Source of the DNA: Diphasiastrum complanatum
Lineage: Eukaryota > Streptophyta > Lycopodiopsida > Lycopodiales > Lycopodiaceae
Direction of reading: 5' to 3'
Assembly (NCBI GenBank): GCA_029204225.1
Contig: CM055110.1
Coordinates: 1,236,675-1,300,674 of the forward strand
Length of the DNA stretch: 64,000 nt
Positions 21,390 to 31,652 of the stretch are shown here, piece after piece (the first letter of the stretch is position 1; each line of letters opens with the position of its first letter). The notes below the pieces were generated by a model, which saw nothing but the letters and a program-made list of their open reading frames with translations, searched no databases and was not told the DNA's origin. Both the position numbers and the translations under genes were made by a program.

Positions 21390-22036
21390 TGGTATCAGAG
21401 CCAAGTACAAGATATTTTGTTGAAATTGATAGGGTTCGTCCAAATCAAAGCCAAAATTAACAGTTTTTTTGGAAACTAGTCAAATTTTGTGTAGCGAGTT
21501 GGATTTGATAGCTATCCTCAAAATTTTTGGTCCAGATCTTGTTGTGGGCTGTAGGAACCCTTTTCACACGTGAGGCCGTACAACTCCGGTTTTGGCTGAG
21601 AAATTTCAAAATTTTGTACAATTTGACTCACACACCCAATTTGAGTGATTTTTAGTGCAAAATCAAGCATTTTCTATAGAGAATCTAATCCCTTGATTAG
21701 TTCTTGGATTAGATCAGCCAAAAAAAATTAAATTTGAAGCTTGAATTAGGTGCATTAATTGATTATCTCTGATTTTTTGAGTGCATGTTGAAGTTGAGAG
21801 TGATTTTGCCAAAAATCATAGATTAAGGAGTGATATGTAAGGTGAGAGGATGAAATCCATTGTACCATCACTCTATATTTGTTCAAGAGTGATAGGGTCA
21901 AGTTTAGAAGCATCAATTTGCTAGAAAACATCCTTGGATCTGTCCTCCAAGTTAAACCTTTGAGAGTTTCTAGTGCATATAGAGCATCTATGCAAATATT
22001 TTGTAGAATTTGACATAGATTCGATTCAATTGAAAG
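21390..22036 (+). other. Primer-binding site and leader of the third B-type element
   Basis: Begins TGGTATCAGAGCCAAGTACA and parallels the copia B leader up to about 22010 with insertions and deletions. It stops before a gag ATG, where D-family RT sequence begins. A truncation or recombination junction therefore lies near 22036. Confidence 0.8.
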
Positions 22037-23167
22037 GGACGACATCCTAATACTATGCAGAAGTGAAGGCCTGATTGTAGGAGTGAAGAATGAGATATTG
22101 AATCATTTTGAGATTACAAAACTGGGAGAAGCCAGATGTTATCTTGGCTTACAGATTGACAAAGACTATGAAAAAGAAACATTGTACCTTCATCAGTCCA
22201 GATATACCCAAAAAATCCTAGAAGATTTTGGGATGGTGAATTGCAAAGGAACAAATACTCTAATGCTTGCAGGAACAATTCTGACGAATGAAGATTATTC
22301 GAAGACTGATGAGGAAAGAGAATTGATGCAACATACACCATACAGGAGGCTAATCAGATCACTAATATATCTTGCAGATAACACATGCCCTGACATTGCT
22401 TATGTCGTGTTCAAGATGAGTCAATTTAGTACGAATCCAGGCTCGACTCATTGGAAGATCGCGAAGCAAATCTTGTAGTACTTTCAACTAACGAAGGATT
22501 TTGGGTTGTGTTATTCTCGTGATGTAAGATTCCAGATGCTTTCATACAGTGATGCTAGTTGGGCATCTCTCAAGGACGACTACAAAAGTGTCTCGGGAGG
22601 ATGTACCATCGCAGCAGGAGCAGCAATTATCTGGTTCAGCAAAAAGTAGACCATCGTAGCTCAGTCATCCTGTGAAGCAGAATACATAGCAGCAGCAAAG
22701 ATGGCCAATGAAATCACTTGGCTCAAACAGTTCCTTGACGAACTAGGTGAAACGAGGAATGAGCCTCTGATTTTGTAGATGGACAATACATCCACAATAC
22801 ACCTGACAAAGGATCCTGTGTTTCAATAAAGGATGAAACACATTGCAATCAAGTACCCTTGATAAGGGATCTGATCAAAAAGAATAAAGTGCAGACTACT
22901 TTCGTTGGAACAAAAAAAATGGTTGCTGACATCTACACAAAGGCCTTAGACAAAGGTTTGTTCGAGGAACAGAGGAACAGTCTTGGAGTCATAAAGCTAC
23001 CACGCTTTGAGAGAGAGCTGAAGAAACAAAATGTTTCCGTTACCAAAGCTCTGCTAGCTCTCGACTCCCAACCTGACGAATATCTCGAAGACCTTAAAAA
23101 CAAAGATTTTGAAGATGAAATGTTCGCGAACAACAAGAGAAGGTCGAACGACGCAAAACAAAAATGA
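22037..23167 (+). pseudogene. Tnt1-like copia D3, RT C-terminal part and RNase H
   Basis: Starts at the aspartates of the RT box (DD followed by ILILC in a shifted frame). It continues LNHFEITKLGEARCYLGLQI, LHQSRYTQKILEDFGM, SLIYLADNTCPDIAYV, then RNase H GCTIAAGAAIIWF, QSSCEAEYIAAAKM, and the C terminus VADIYTKALDKGLF to a TGA at 23165-23167. Stops near 22477, 22648 and 22777 break it. A collinear D1 segment lies on the opposite strand at 17700-18480, forming a large inverted pair. Confidence 0.85.
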
Positions 23168-23527
23168 TCGAGACACCCGAAGGTTGAATACTTTCGACTC
23201 TTCATGCTCCAAAAGACTAGGAAGATCAGACAAGTGCTATGAAGTACAGTTTCTTGATATGATATGATGACGTCAGCAGAAGAATGTTAGGGCGTGCCTA
23301 ATCCACCGCTCTTGTAATCTATGATTAGTTTTAGATTGTTTAGTCTATCTAATCAAAATATTACTCTGAATATATGCAATTGCAAGATGCACCAAAATAT
23401 ATACAAATACATAGACAAAAATACAGAATAGAGAAGTTTGTTAGTGAGCGAGACATTATAATCAGGATCCACAAAGATCCAAGTAGTCCGCTAGTAAGCA
23501 AAATATTGTTCATGGTTTCTTCAAACT
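23168..23527 (+). repeat. D-family LTR fragment
   Basis: Contains TGACGTCA at 23268-23275, followed by CTAATCCACCGCTCTTGTAAT. These blocks are shared with the D-family LTRs at 17080-17290 (reverse) and 52376-52460. It ends where an unrelated RT fragment begins at about 23528. The 12-bp palindrome TGTTCGCGAACA lies just upstream at 23121-23132. Confidence 0.75.
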
Positions 23528-23866
23528 AAAGGCATAGATTATGAAGAAACATTTGCTCCTGTAGCAAAGCTTGTAACCATTAGATTGATCATTTGTATTG
23601 CTACTTTATTCAAAGGGAATCTCTATCAAATGGATGTGACAAATGCTTTCTTGAATGGCTACTTGGAGGAGGAAATATACATGTTGCAACCCGAGAGCTT
23701 CATCAAGATTGGTGAGGAGGACAAGGTTTGCCACTTAAGGAAGAGCCTATATGGCTGGAAGCAAGCACCTAGAGCTTGGTACTCTAGGTTGCATGATTTT
23801 CTCTACTCTCTTGGCTTTGTGATTAGATCTCATGAGACTTCTTTGTACATAAAATGTAAACAATAG
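23528..23866 (+). pseudogene. Copia RT fragment (B/C-like)
   Basis: [39 protein letters not shown] and KSLYGWKQAPRAWYSRLH are RT motifs nearly identical in order to element B. It ends at TAG before the YVDD box. It is an isolated piece of about 113 codons without LTRs. Confidence 0.85.
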
Positions 23867-24030
23867 AGAGCAAAATAGCTTAATCTCAAAAGTGCTATTT
23901 ACAATGCAAATACCTCTCCTTTTATGGCAAGGAGGGTCTTCCATAAGTGTCTACTAACTTATGGGACTGATCTGTTCCTAGCCTTTCTAGAACTTCTAAC
24001 TTAGGATTTAGATCCAAACACAAATTATTT

Positions 24031-24500
24031 TACTCTGATACCATTGCTGGGATTCCCACATAAACAAACCTAGATGGAATTTGATTCTATCCTCGGGTCT
24101 ACTTCTCTATGTGTCAGGATCTACAATCCTCCAAGGTGAGGACAGACACTGTTGACCTATGAATAATTCGTTTGTGCATTCAACAAGGTAAAACCAGTGT
24201 GCGAAATAAGATAAAATCAGCTGATTACAAACATACAACTATCAGACAATTCAGCATTTGATCATATTCAAGACAAGAAACTCATTTGCATAAACATCTA
24301 CTGCATTATCAGATAATTCCTTGAGCACTGTTGTGAAAAACCACACAGTGCGTTGGCATGAAAGAAACTATGTCTTTTGTGAATCAAAACTTGGGTGTAG
24401 TATCAAACACACACCAACCGAAACTCTTTCTCGAGAATCGGCTTTCTTGTGAAAGTCATATTTTTGGGCTCACCATGCTAAAACCTTGAGCAAAATTTAC
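24031..24500 (-). repeat. Copia LTR fragment with primer-binding site (minus strand)
   Basis: 24031-24043 read on the minus strand is TGGTATCAGAGTA, a copia primer-binding site. The adjoining sequence to the right would be the LTR ending CCCAGCA at 24045. ACACAGTGCGTTGGC near 24342 matches, reversed, a block at about 52710 in the D-family LTR. The far edge of the LTR is not clear. Confidence 0.6.
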
Positions 24501-24979
24501 ACCCATTGACACAGTGGAAGGCTTCGTTTAGCAATCTGCCGAATCATCAATTGTCTAGTTTGATGCGCCACAGCTTCCAACTGATGATTTTGCCATTTCC
24601 TAGCCTTCTCCACAACTTGCTCAAACCGACAAGGATTTCAAATAGATTTTTCACAAATATGACTCTTGTACTTGTACTCTTCCCCACAAATACCACCTTG
24701 GTGGCAAGTTTGCCAAGGCTAGTTGAACTAGCAAGCCGAAATTCATTATTGAGCTTGAACAAGCTTATTCCAAAAGACACGTGTTTTTTTATCATTGTAC
24801 GCAAACTCAACTACCGATATATGATGGAAAGGTATGCTCCTTTAAATCTCTATCATGGCCCTTGGAGAGGATGACCTGTATAGGGGTTGCATGTCCCTTT
24901 ACATCTTCTCCCTCTCTAAGCTGCTTAGCTTTGCTTTTTTTATTTAAGGGGTCCTTTATTCTCAAAAACCTTGGCTCTG
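24501..24979. other. No supported gene
   Basis: Short overlapping ORFs on both strands, none with a recognisable domain or conserved motif. Confidence 0.4.
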
Positions 24980-25640
24980 CCCTTGTTCATTTATTTTCCA
25001 TTGGTCCTCATTATATTGTCTCCTCTTCTTGCTGATAAACCCATATGGACTTCGACCCTTTTTGCCTCTGATGCTCTGCCCTTCTTCTTGTCCCATCCTA
25101 GGCTTTGCTCAACCTTAGCCAATAAAGGTCTCACTACTCTTAGTTAGTTGGTTCATGTTTATCCTTGTGAAATCCTCTCTATCTCTCAATTGTCTGCTAA
25201 CGAGCGTACCTTGATTGACCTTGATGCCTTCTCCTGCCTTGGGCTTCATCTTATTGTTCATTCACATTGCCCGTGGCTAGCTAAGGTCTTGTTCTTCAAC
25301 CCTCTCTTCAGCTATTCTACTGGCCACCTTAGAAGACATCCCTCCCTCTTCTCTGAGTATTCAAACTCCAAATGGTCTTCCTCCTTGTTGGCAGGAGATT
25401 ATGTATTGTTCATTCCCTCCTTGTGGACAAATTCATGTATCTAACCTATCCCATTATCTCCAAATCCCTTCCTATGCGCGCTCTAAATGGCCTTTTCTTA
25501 CTAATCGCCTTTGCCCAATTTGTCAACTAGAAGAAGAAACTTTGTTTCTTCATTGCCACATGCATCTATGGTTGGACTTTTTGAACCTTTTCAGGCATCG
25601 GGGGACCTTGCCGCAGCTTACTGCTTGTTCTATTCTCCTG
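24980..25640 (+). pseudogene. Possible LINE (non-LTR retrotransposon) C-terminal remnant
   Basis: In shifting frames: LADKPIWTSTLFASDALPFF, LANKGLTTLS, then a stop, VHVYPCEILSISQLSANE, and near 25500 KWPFLTNRLCPICQLEEETLFLHCHMHLW. The last part looks like the zf-RVT type zinc motif (CPxC, E-E-T, H, C) at the C terminus of plant LINE polyproteins. No RT core or poly(A) tail follows. This call rests on motif spacing only. Confidence 0.4.
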
Positions 25641-25682
25641 ACCGCTCTACACTCACCATTTGGCATTTTGCAGGTTGTTGTG

Positions 25683-25780
25683 GGAGGGGAGGGGGGGGGG
25701 GGGGGGGGGGGGAAGGCCCAGCCCCAAGGGCCTTCCGTGCTAGGAGGGCCTGACCTGCATGGAAGGCCCGAGGGGTTCGG
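25683..25780 (+). repeat. G22 run with adjoining GC-rich inverted repeat
   Basis: GGGAGGGGA is followed by 22 consecutive G (25691-25712). Next comes GGAAGGCCC, which pairs with GGGCCTTCC a few bases downstream to give a strong hairpin. The G-tract could form a quadruplex or be an assembly artefact. Confidence 0.85.
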
Positions 25781-26509
25781 GCATTCCCCTGCGTAATGTG
25801 AAGTGCAAAGGTGTGGGAGAACCTTGAAGCTCCCATATTCGTCATGATGGTGTTCCTTGTCACGATGGTGTTCGTTGTGGCTCACTCCCATATTCGTCGT
25901 GATGGTGTTGCTTCTTGAGGTACCTATAGGTGCCAGAAAGACATCTAAAGCTTTAGAATCTGCTAGCCACACAATTTGACCTATAGAATCTCAAATGTTT
26001 TTGAAATGCGCAATTTTTGCTAGGACATTAATGTTGAAAAATCTTATGCTCTTTTATCTATTCCTGACTGTGTTACTTCTTTTGGATTTCATATTCTCAA
26101 TTTGAGTTCACCTTTTAAATCAAAGTAGATCGTAAAATAAGCATCATGATATCTACATGTGTTTCTCAGAATGTAACGCTGCTGCGTTGTTGTTTATTGG
26201 TGTTGAGATTTCGAATGTAATTCTAGTTCATGATGTCAAATTAAACTCATTGACTAAATGATGCTCATGAACCGTTATTATCTACTCATGAATTGAGACT
26301 TGTTTTGCAGTAGAATAGTAGGCTACATTCCTAAGTATTTGTCTTTTTTTTTGTTTTTTTTTTCTTAAGCTATATAAAAATGGAGAAGTCTAACTGTTTA
26401 TACATGCTTCAGGTGTTGCAGTCTTCATCAAGCTAACTCACATCTTGTGCTGTCAGATTCGATTTCTTGTATCTTCTGAAAAACGAACTATTGCTTCCAA
26501 GTGATTTAG
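25781..26509. other. No clear gene; possible upstream part of the recombinase gene
   Basis: AT-rich sequence. TATATAAA at about 26371 is followed by ATG at 26380 and an 11-codon open piece ending at AG/GT (26412). Its phase would match the recombinase exon at 26510, but the TATA-to-ATG spacing is too short for a normal start, so the true upstream exon is undecided. Confidence 0.3.
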
Positions 26510-27966
26510 GTTATTGCATGTTCTGAAAAATGTACCATTTCATCTGATGCTGAAAAAAATCGGGATGTAGTAGGTGAAACTATAGCTGCTTCTAAACATG
26601 GTCTCAGATTTCGCACAGTTGATCCTAAGGAGATTACAAATGTCATGTCTGGTGGTATTCGTAAGAGTATTCATGCTGAAAATTGGGCTCGATCAGCATT
26701 TGATTCATGGCGGAAGCATTGTAGTTTCCCTACTGATAAAAGTATTGAAGATCTTAGTGAAAGTTCTGATCTTAAAGGGTTTGTCGATCTTCTTGTTTTG
26801 TTCATGTTACAAGTTCAAAAGAAAGATGGCAAAATGTATCCTCCTGAGAGGTAATGATTTGTTTATGTTTTTGCTTTAGTTGTTTGTTGGATAATGACCT
26901 TATGTATGCATTTTGTTGTTGTTGTTTTTGCCTGTTTGTTGTTTTCTAACATTCTCATAATAACTATTCTTATTTTTGCTGATCACAGCATAAGTAGCAT
27001 GTTTCGTGCAATTGGAAGGATTATTCAATATCGTCAAGCAAAAAAGGGTTATTGTTGGGGTGTTCGTTATTGCAAAGCCAAGGTTGCTACCGAGGAAGCT
27101 ATAAGAAGATCTGGTTGTATTGGCTTGGGTAGACGTCGAAAAAGGGTTGACGTATTATTTGTTGCTGATGAGAGGAAGATGCTTGCTGAACCACACCTAC
27201 AGAATACTGTTGCAGATGGCTGTAATATGAGATTTGCCCATTTTTGTACGTGTAATTTCTTTGGTAGGGGTGCAAAGGAGCTTCAAGACTTGAAAGACAT
27301 TGATTTTTTCGTACATGAAGATGGATATGGAGAATATGTTAGGTAGTTGTTTTTATGATTCATGTGAAATATTATATTAATGAGACTTGTTTATTGTTGT
27401 GTACAGGATCTCACATGGTAACTTGGATTTGTATTTTGTTTTTAGGTTTGCAATAGTTGTTTCCAAAAATTACAAGTTGGATATTACACATTGTGCTCCT
27501 GAAAAAAGACGACAACTTGTAAAATGTTATAATAGTGATGTTGTGGAGACTTACAAAGCTTTTGATTGGGCATTGTCCTGTTTGGAATGATGATGAGTCG
27601 CCACCTCACTCTTTGTTTTTAATGCCAATAAAAAATCCTATTGATAAGAATATAGTACGAAATGTAGTTTATTTGATTAATTTCCTTTATTTTCTATTCT
27701 TAGTTGCTGTTATGTTCATTATGAGTTTTGGCATCCTCTTATTTGTAGTAGCATTCAATATTTATGCAATGGTATAGCAGAAATGCTTTTGGAAAATCTA
27801 CTTTATCGAAGTGGGTGAAGTCCATGTTATTTCAAACTGGAGTGGTGGCCGCATTTAGCAATAAATCTGGACGTGTTGCTGGTATAAATAGGTTGAATTA
27901 TGTTGGAGTTCCTGCAGAATGCGGTATGAAGATGACTGGTCATCATGACGATCGTTCATATATGAA
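26510..27966 (+). pseudogene. Crypton/DUF3504-like tyrosine recombinase, 5' exons
   Basis: A spliced gene. Exons: 26510-26850, 26989-27342, 27407 (or 27444)-27654 and 27752-27966, with GT-AG introns that keep phase. Exon 1 has an N-terminal SAM-like core-binding region (AENWARSAFDSWRKHC). KKDGKMYPPE joins across the intron to SISSMFRAIGRIIQY, the layout seen in KIAA1958/ZMYM-type DUF3504 proteins. Exon 2 has FFGRGAKELQDLKDIDF (likely catalytic Arg I). Exon 3 has CPV and LFLMPIKNP. Exon 4 has WYSRNAFGKSTL, then SNKSGRVAGINRL (box II, with Lys where His is usual) and MTGHHDDRSYM. A one-base frameshift near 27565 separates the FDW and GHCPV frames, so this copy is probably broken. Assignment is by motif reading only. 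Confidence 0.62.
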
Positions 27967-28477
27967 GTAATTTTTCCTGAGAGTAATTTGTTGTGTGCTT
28001 TTATATCGTTGTGCACTTTTATGCTGTTAAGCTTTCTTTGTAAATTTTGTTATTTCTTTGTGAAATTTAGGTATGTTGGGCATTAGTGGGTCCCGCCACT
28101 AAAGTACTACTGGCTAAGCTTACCAAGTGGCCCCACCACAGTACACTGTACATGTAGAGCAATAAGTGCGAGGGCACTGGCTTCCTGTGTGTATAAGCCC
28201 AACCCAATGAGCACGCAATTTGGTTTTGTAGAACTTGTAGAATCAGGAATAATTGACTAGGGGCCTAAAACTCTAAAATGACATTAGAGGCCCTAAGTCA
28301 AGTTGTTAATAAAAAAGCTAAAAGGGCCCAAATTAGAACTCACATGAATCATGTAAGTGCCCTTGTGCTTTCTTAAGGAACCATTAGACTCATTTTGTGT
28401 TAGTTTAGGAGGCTTGGATTAGGATCCTTGCCATTGTAATTAACCAATAGGAGAAAGGGGCAAGGGCCTTCCCCATC

Positions 28478-28486
28478 CATAAAAAG
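28478..28486 (+). promoter_or_regulatory. Predicted TATA box of the gypsy LTR
   Basis: CATAAAAAG, followed by the conserved ACCCTTTGTACCATATTTCCA. The same block is in the 3' LTR (36153-36161) and in weaker form in LTRs G2, G3 and G4. It would place the transcript start upstream of the CT tract. Confidence 0.5.
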
Positions 28487-28562
28487 ACACCCTTTGTACC
28501 ATATTTCCATATTCAATAGGAGAAGGAGATTATGCCCAAATGAGATTTGAACATCCTTGCTT

Positions 28563-28565
<3 letters not shown>

Positions 28566-28646
<81 letters not shown>
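28566..28646. repeat. (CT)n microsatellite in the gypsy 1 5' LTR
   Basis: About 40 CT repeats. The 3' LTR has the counterpart at 36237-36328, interrupted by TTTCTCTAT, so the two LTRs have diverged in this tract. Confidence 0.97.
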
Positions 28647-28649
<3 letters not shown>

Positions 28650-28914
28650 GCATTTTGTATTTGCTTTCCATTTGCTTCTTCTCTCTACTTGCATGTTGTT
28701 AATGATTTCTAAGAGAGTAGAGATGATAGGATGTAAGCACCTCCCCCATTGTAATCTATTATTCCTTCTCATGCTTGTGGTTAAAGTAGGGTGGATAGTT
28801 AGATGTGGTTAATCTAGGTGTGGTTAGAGTAGGATTTGCAAGCTAACTTCGCAAGGGAAGCATTATTCCCTTGGGAACGAATCTATGCGTGACAGTTGAC
28901 CCAAGGCCGCTACA

Positions 28915-29726
28915 ATTTTTTGGTGCCGTTGCCAGGGAATAGATTAGCATTTTCTTGCTTTTTAGCTTGCATGCATTCATCTTGTGATTTTTGCTTGTGG
29001 AATGGATGTTTGGGGGGTACTTTAGTGTGGAGTAGAGGTTAGATTTGTTGTTTTTTTCATGATTTGTTGCCTGTATGATCTGTGGAGGGAGATTTAGAGG
29101 TGAGAAACATCATATCCCAACACCCTACCCCTTCCATAAATCCTAAAAATCAGAAAAATCAGAAAAAACCATGTAGTTTTAACAAATTGTCCAGAAAAGA
29201 GCCAAAAAAACACCTATCAGACCTCATAACTTTTTGATCTGCTCAAACCAACTTTTGCCCACCTAGTAGTACGTTCTGCCACATCATCAGTACCTACAAC
29301 TAGTTAGGCGAAGGTTATTTCCCAGCCAGTTTGCCAAAATTGCCAAGAAAAATGAAAAAACCTTTGTAAAAAAATGTCCAGAATCTCACAGTAGTCCAAA
29401 ACACCCCAAACAACTTTCGCCCAGCTTCGTTTTCAACTTCAGAGCCATCTTGGAGGTCGGCGAAGGTTAATACTAAGTGTACGATCTCTGGCGAAGGTTC
29501 TTAGACACCAAATATAGTATTGCCATCAGAACCCTCGCCAACTTCAATATCTGCAAAAGTAGTTACTGTAAACCTTCGCTAGTTTACCAGTAGCTACTTT
29601 TTCATGTTTTCTAGCTTCAGTGAAGTCGGCGAAGGTTAATATTGAGAATAAGTGGTCAAGCGAACGTTTCCCAGTACTCAAAGAAAAATTTAAGTCCTTT
29701 AAACCTTCGCCAACCTTCATAAACCA
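28915..29726 (+). other. Primer-binding site and leader of gypsy 1, with GCGAAGGTT motifs
   Basis: TGGTGCCGTTGCCAGGGA at 28921 is a primer-binding site typical of plant gypsy elements. The leader is non-coding and carries the motif GCGAAGGTT, or its complement, about seven times between 29310 and 29715. It joins directly to post-zinc-knuckle sequence at about 29727, so gag proper is deleted. Confidence 0.8.
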
Positions 29727-31652
29727 GTGTTAGCTGTTACGCGAGCACAAAAGTGCAAGGAGGTAGCTCCATCATCACCGCACTCTGTATCAGTGCCAAC
29801 TGATCAACCTTCAACATTAGGAAGAGCGAGATTGCCTTATCCGAATGTAAAGGATGAACAAAAACGATACCAGAAGGTCAAGCATTGGATACAAGAAGCA
29901 CAAGCGGAGGAAGCTGCTCAAGCTGCACATCAACCGACAGCTCCTCAAGACACTACACCAAAAAGAGATCAACAAGCGAATGCACCGCAAGGTTCACCAC
30001 CAAATCAGATGTGAACGTGCGACTACACCATCGGGAAGAACCATTCCATATGGTAGAACCTGAAGGTCCAAGGACGGAACTACTGACGAGCATCTTATCC
30101 AGCAGAATGAACATCTCTTTTGGAGAGTTCCTTCAACTTTCACCTCAAGCAAAGGGTGTCTTGTCAGATTGGTTGAACATTGAATCAGACATACCTTCCA
30201 AAGAACCATTATTTTGCGCCAATTTCAAAGAAGCCAACAATGTTTTGAATGTGGGAGTGGCTTGGGAGAGTGAGCAGCACAATATAACTCTTCCTATCAA
30301 GCACAAACTCTTCGGAGAAGAAGCTGCTGTTGTAGATGGAGGATCGGGTGTCAACCTTATCTCCACTACTTTGTACAAGAAATGGAATCTACAAGGCTTG
30401 AAAGCTGCCAAGTTCACCATCAAACTGGCTGATCAATCATGTGTGCGGCCAAAGGGGATTGTAGAAGACATTCCAGTCAAGATAGCAGGGGTACAATTTG
30501 TTATTACATTTGTGGTGATGGACATTCCTGAAATACCCACTGCCTATCGAGTTTTGTTGGGAAGACCCTGGTTGCGAATTGCACAAGTAGTTCATGATTG
30601 GGGGACCGGCAAAATCACATTTGAGAACAGAGAGAGGCCAGTAAAAGTGGATCCCTCCACATGGGTGGTGAAGCCTGTACCACCCAAAGCTGATGACACT
30701 TCTTCCACAACGGACCATAGCATTGATCGTCCGAAAGCTTCAATGGGTGTTGTGGACGGATGCATTGGCAACTATTGATTGTATGGCTGGGCATACATGT
30801 CATCCAGATCCAGATTCAGATTCCAGTGAATCACCACCGAGAGGATTCACCCTTGACACGCCTATCTCATATGGGGTGAACATGCTAAACGTAGCATGGC
30901 TGTCACCGGAACCTATCGAAGATGATTTAGTTCCTTGGAAACATGCATTGTCCTATGACGAGGAAGCTGAGCTGACAGATGAGCAAATTCTACATCACAT
31001 GGATTCTACGCGTTATGGAGTTCAACGAATACTAGCTCAACCGCCTCGTAAATCTCAACATGCTAAAGTCTCCAAGATGCCACCACTGAAAGCACCTATA
31101 CCAAAGAAAAATCAACAAAAGCAAAGATACAATCAGGTGATCGAGTGGAGCGATTTACCCGAAGAGGCTATAGCAACAGTGGATGAAGACATTCAGAACC
31201 ATGTGGCGAATGTTAAAGAACCTCAACAAAAGATAACAAGCAAAGAAGTAGCAACAACGAACAACAATATACAAGGCAAGAAGAAAGTTGCTAAATCGCA
31301 TGCTCAAGGGTCATCCGACCAAGCTTCGACATCAGCTTCAGGAATGTCATAAGCAATGCACAAGATATCACTCACGAATTGTGCTAAGATCAACCTTTTG
31401 AAGGAAGAAATGAGTAAGGCACCAGTCCATGATGTGCCAGAAAACTTCAAGAGTTATACCTTGGATGACATGGTGATCATGATGCCAAAAGCGCAACGAG
31501 AACCTGATGCAAATCAGAAAAAAGAAGAGCAAGTCTATGAGGGACCGGCTCGCACTCAATCGATGAATCTAGCAGAGCCAGGAGATGAAGACAAAATTGT
31601 TCATGTGGGGGCACAACTCACGCCCTAACAATTCATCCAACTGCAGAAGTTA
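29727..31652 (+). pseudogene. Gypsy 1 gag remnant, protease and linker
   Basis: Starts LAVTRAQKCKEVAPSS, which in gypsy 2 lies about 45 codons after the zinc knuckle. In a second frame the retropepsin follows: NITLPIKHKLFGEEA, VVDGGSGVNLIST (catalytic Asp, about 30330) and YRVLLGRPWLRIAQ (about 30546). The pre-RT linker has INVAWLSPEPIE-like and DEQILHHMDS segments, and near 31440 FKSYTLDDMVIMM. Frame changes occur near 29990 and 30700, and stops at about 31350 and 31626. Confidence 0.85.

Larger units (their letters stand above)
28074..28914 (+). repeat. 5' LTR of gypsy 1
   Basis: 841 bp, TGTTGGGCATTAG to GCCGCTACA. It matches the 3' LTR at 35759-36598 with scattered substitutions and a few small indels. 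It contains a CCATAAAAAG TATA-like box, a CT tract at 28566-28646 and GACAG near the end. Confidence 0.93.

Noticed and set aside
26380-26412. Small first exon MEKSNCLYMLQ for the recombinase
   Set aside because: Phase and splice site fit, but a TATA-like box lies only a few bases upstream of the ATG and the piece is too short to judge. Not counted as an exon.
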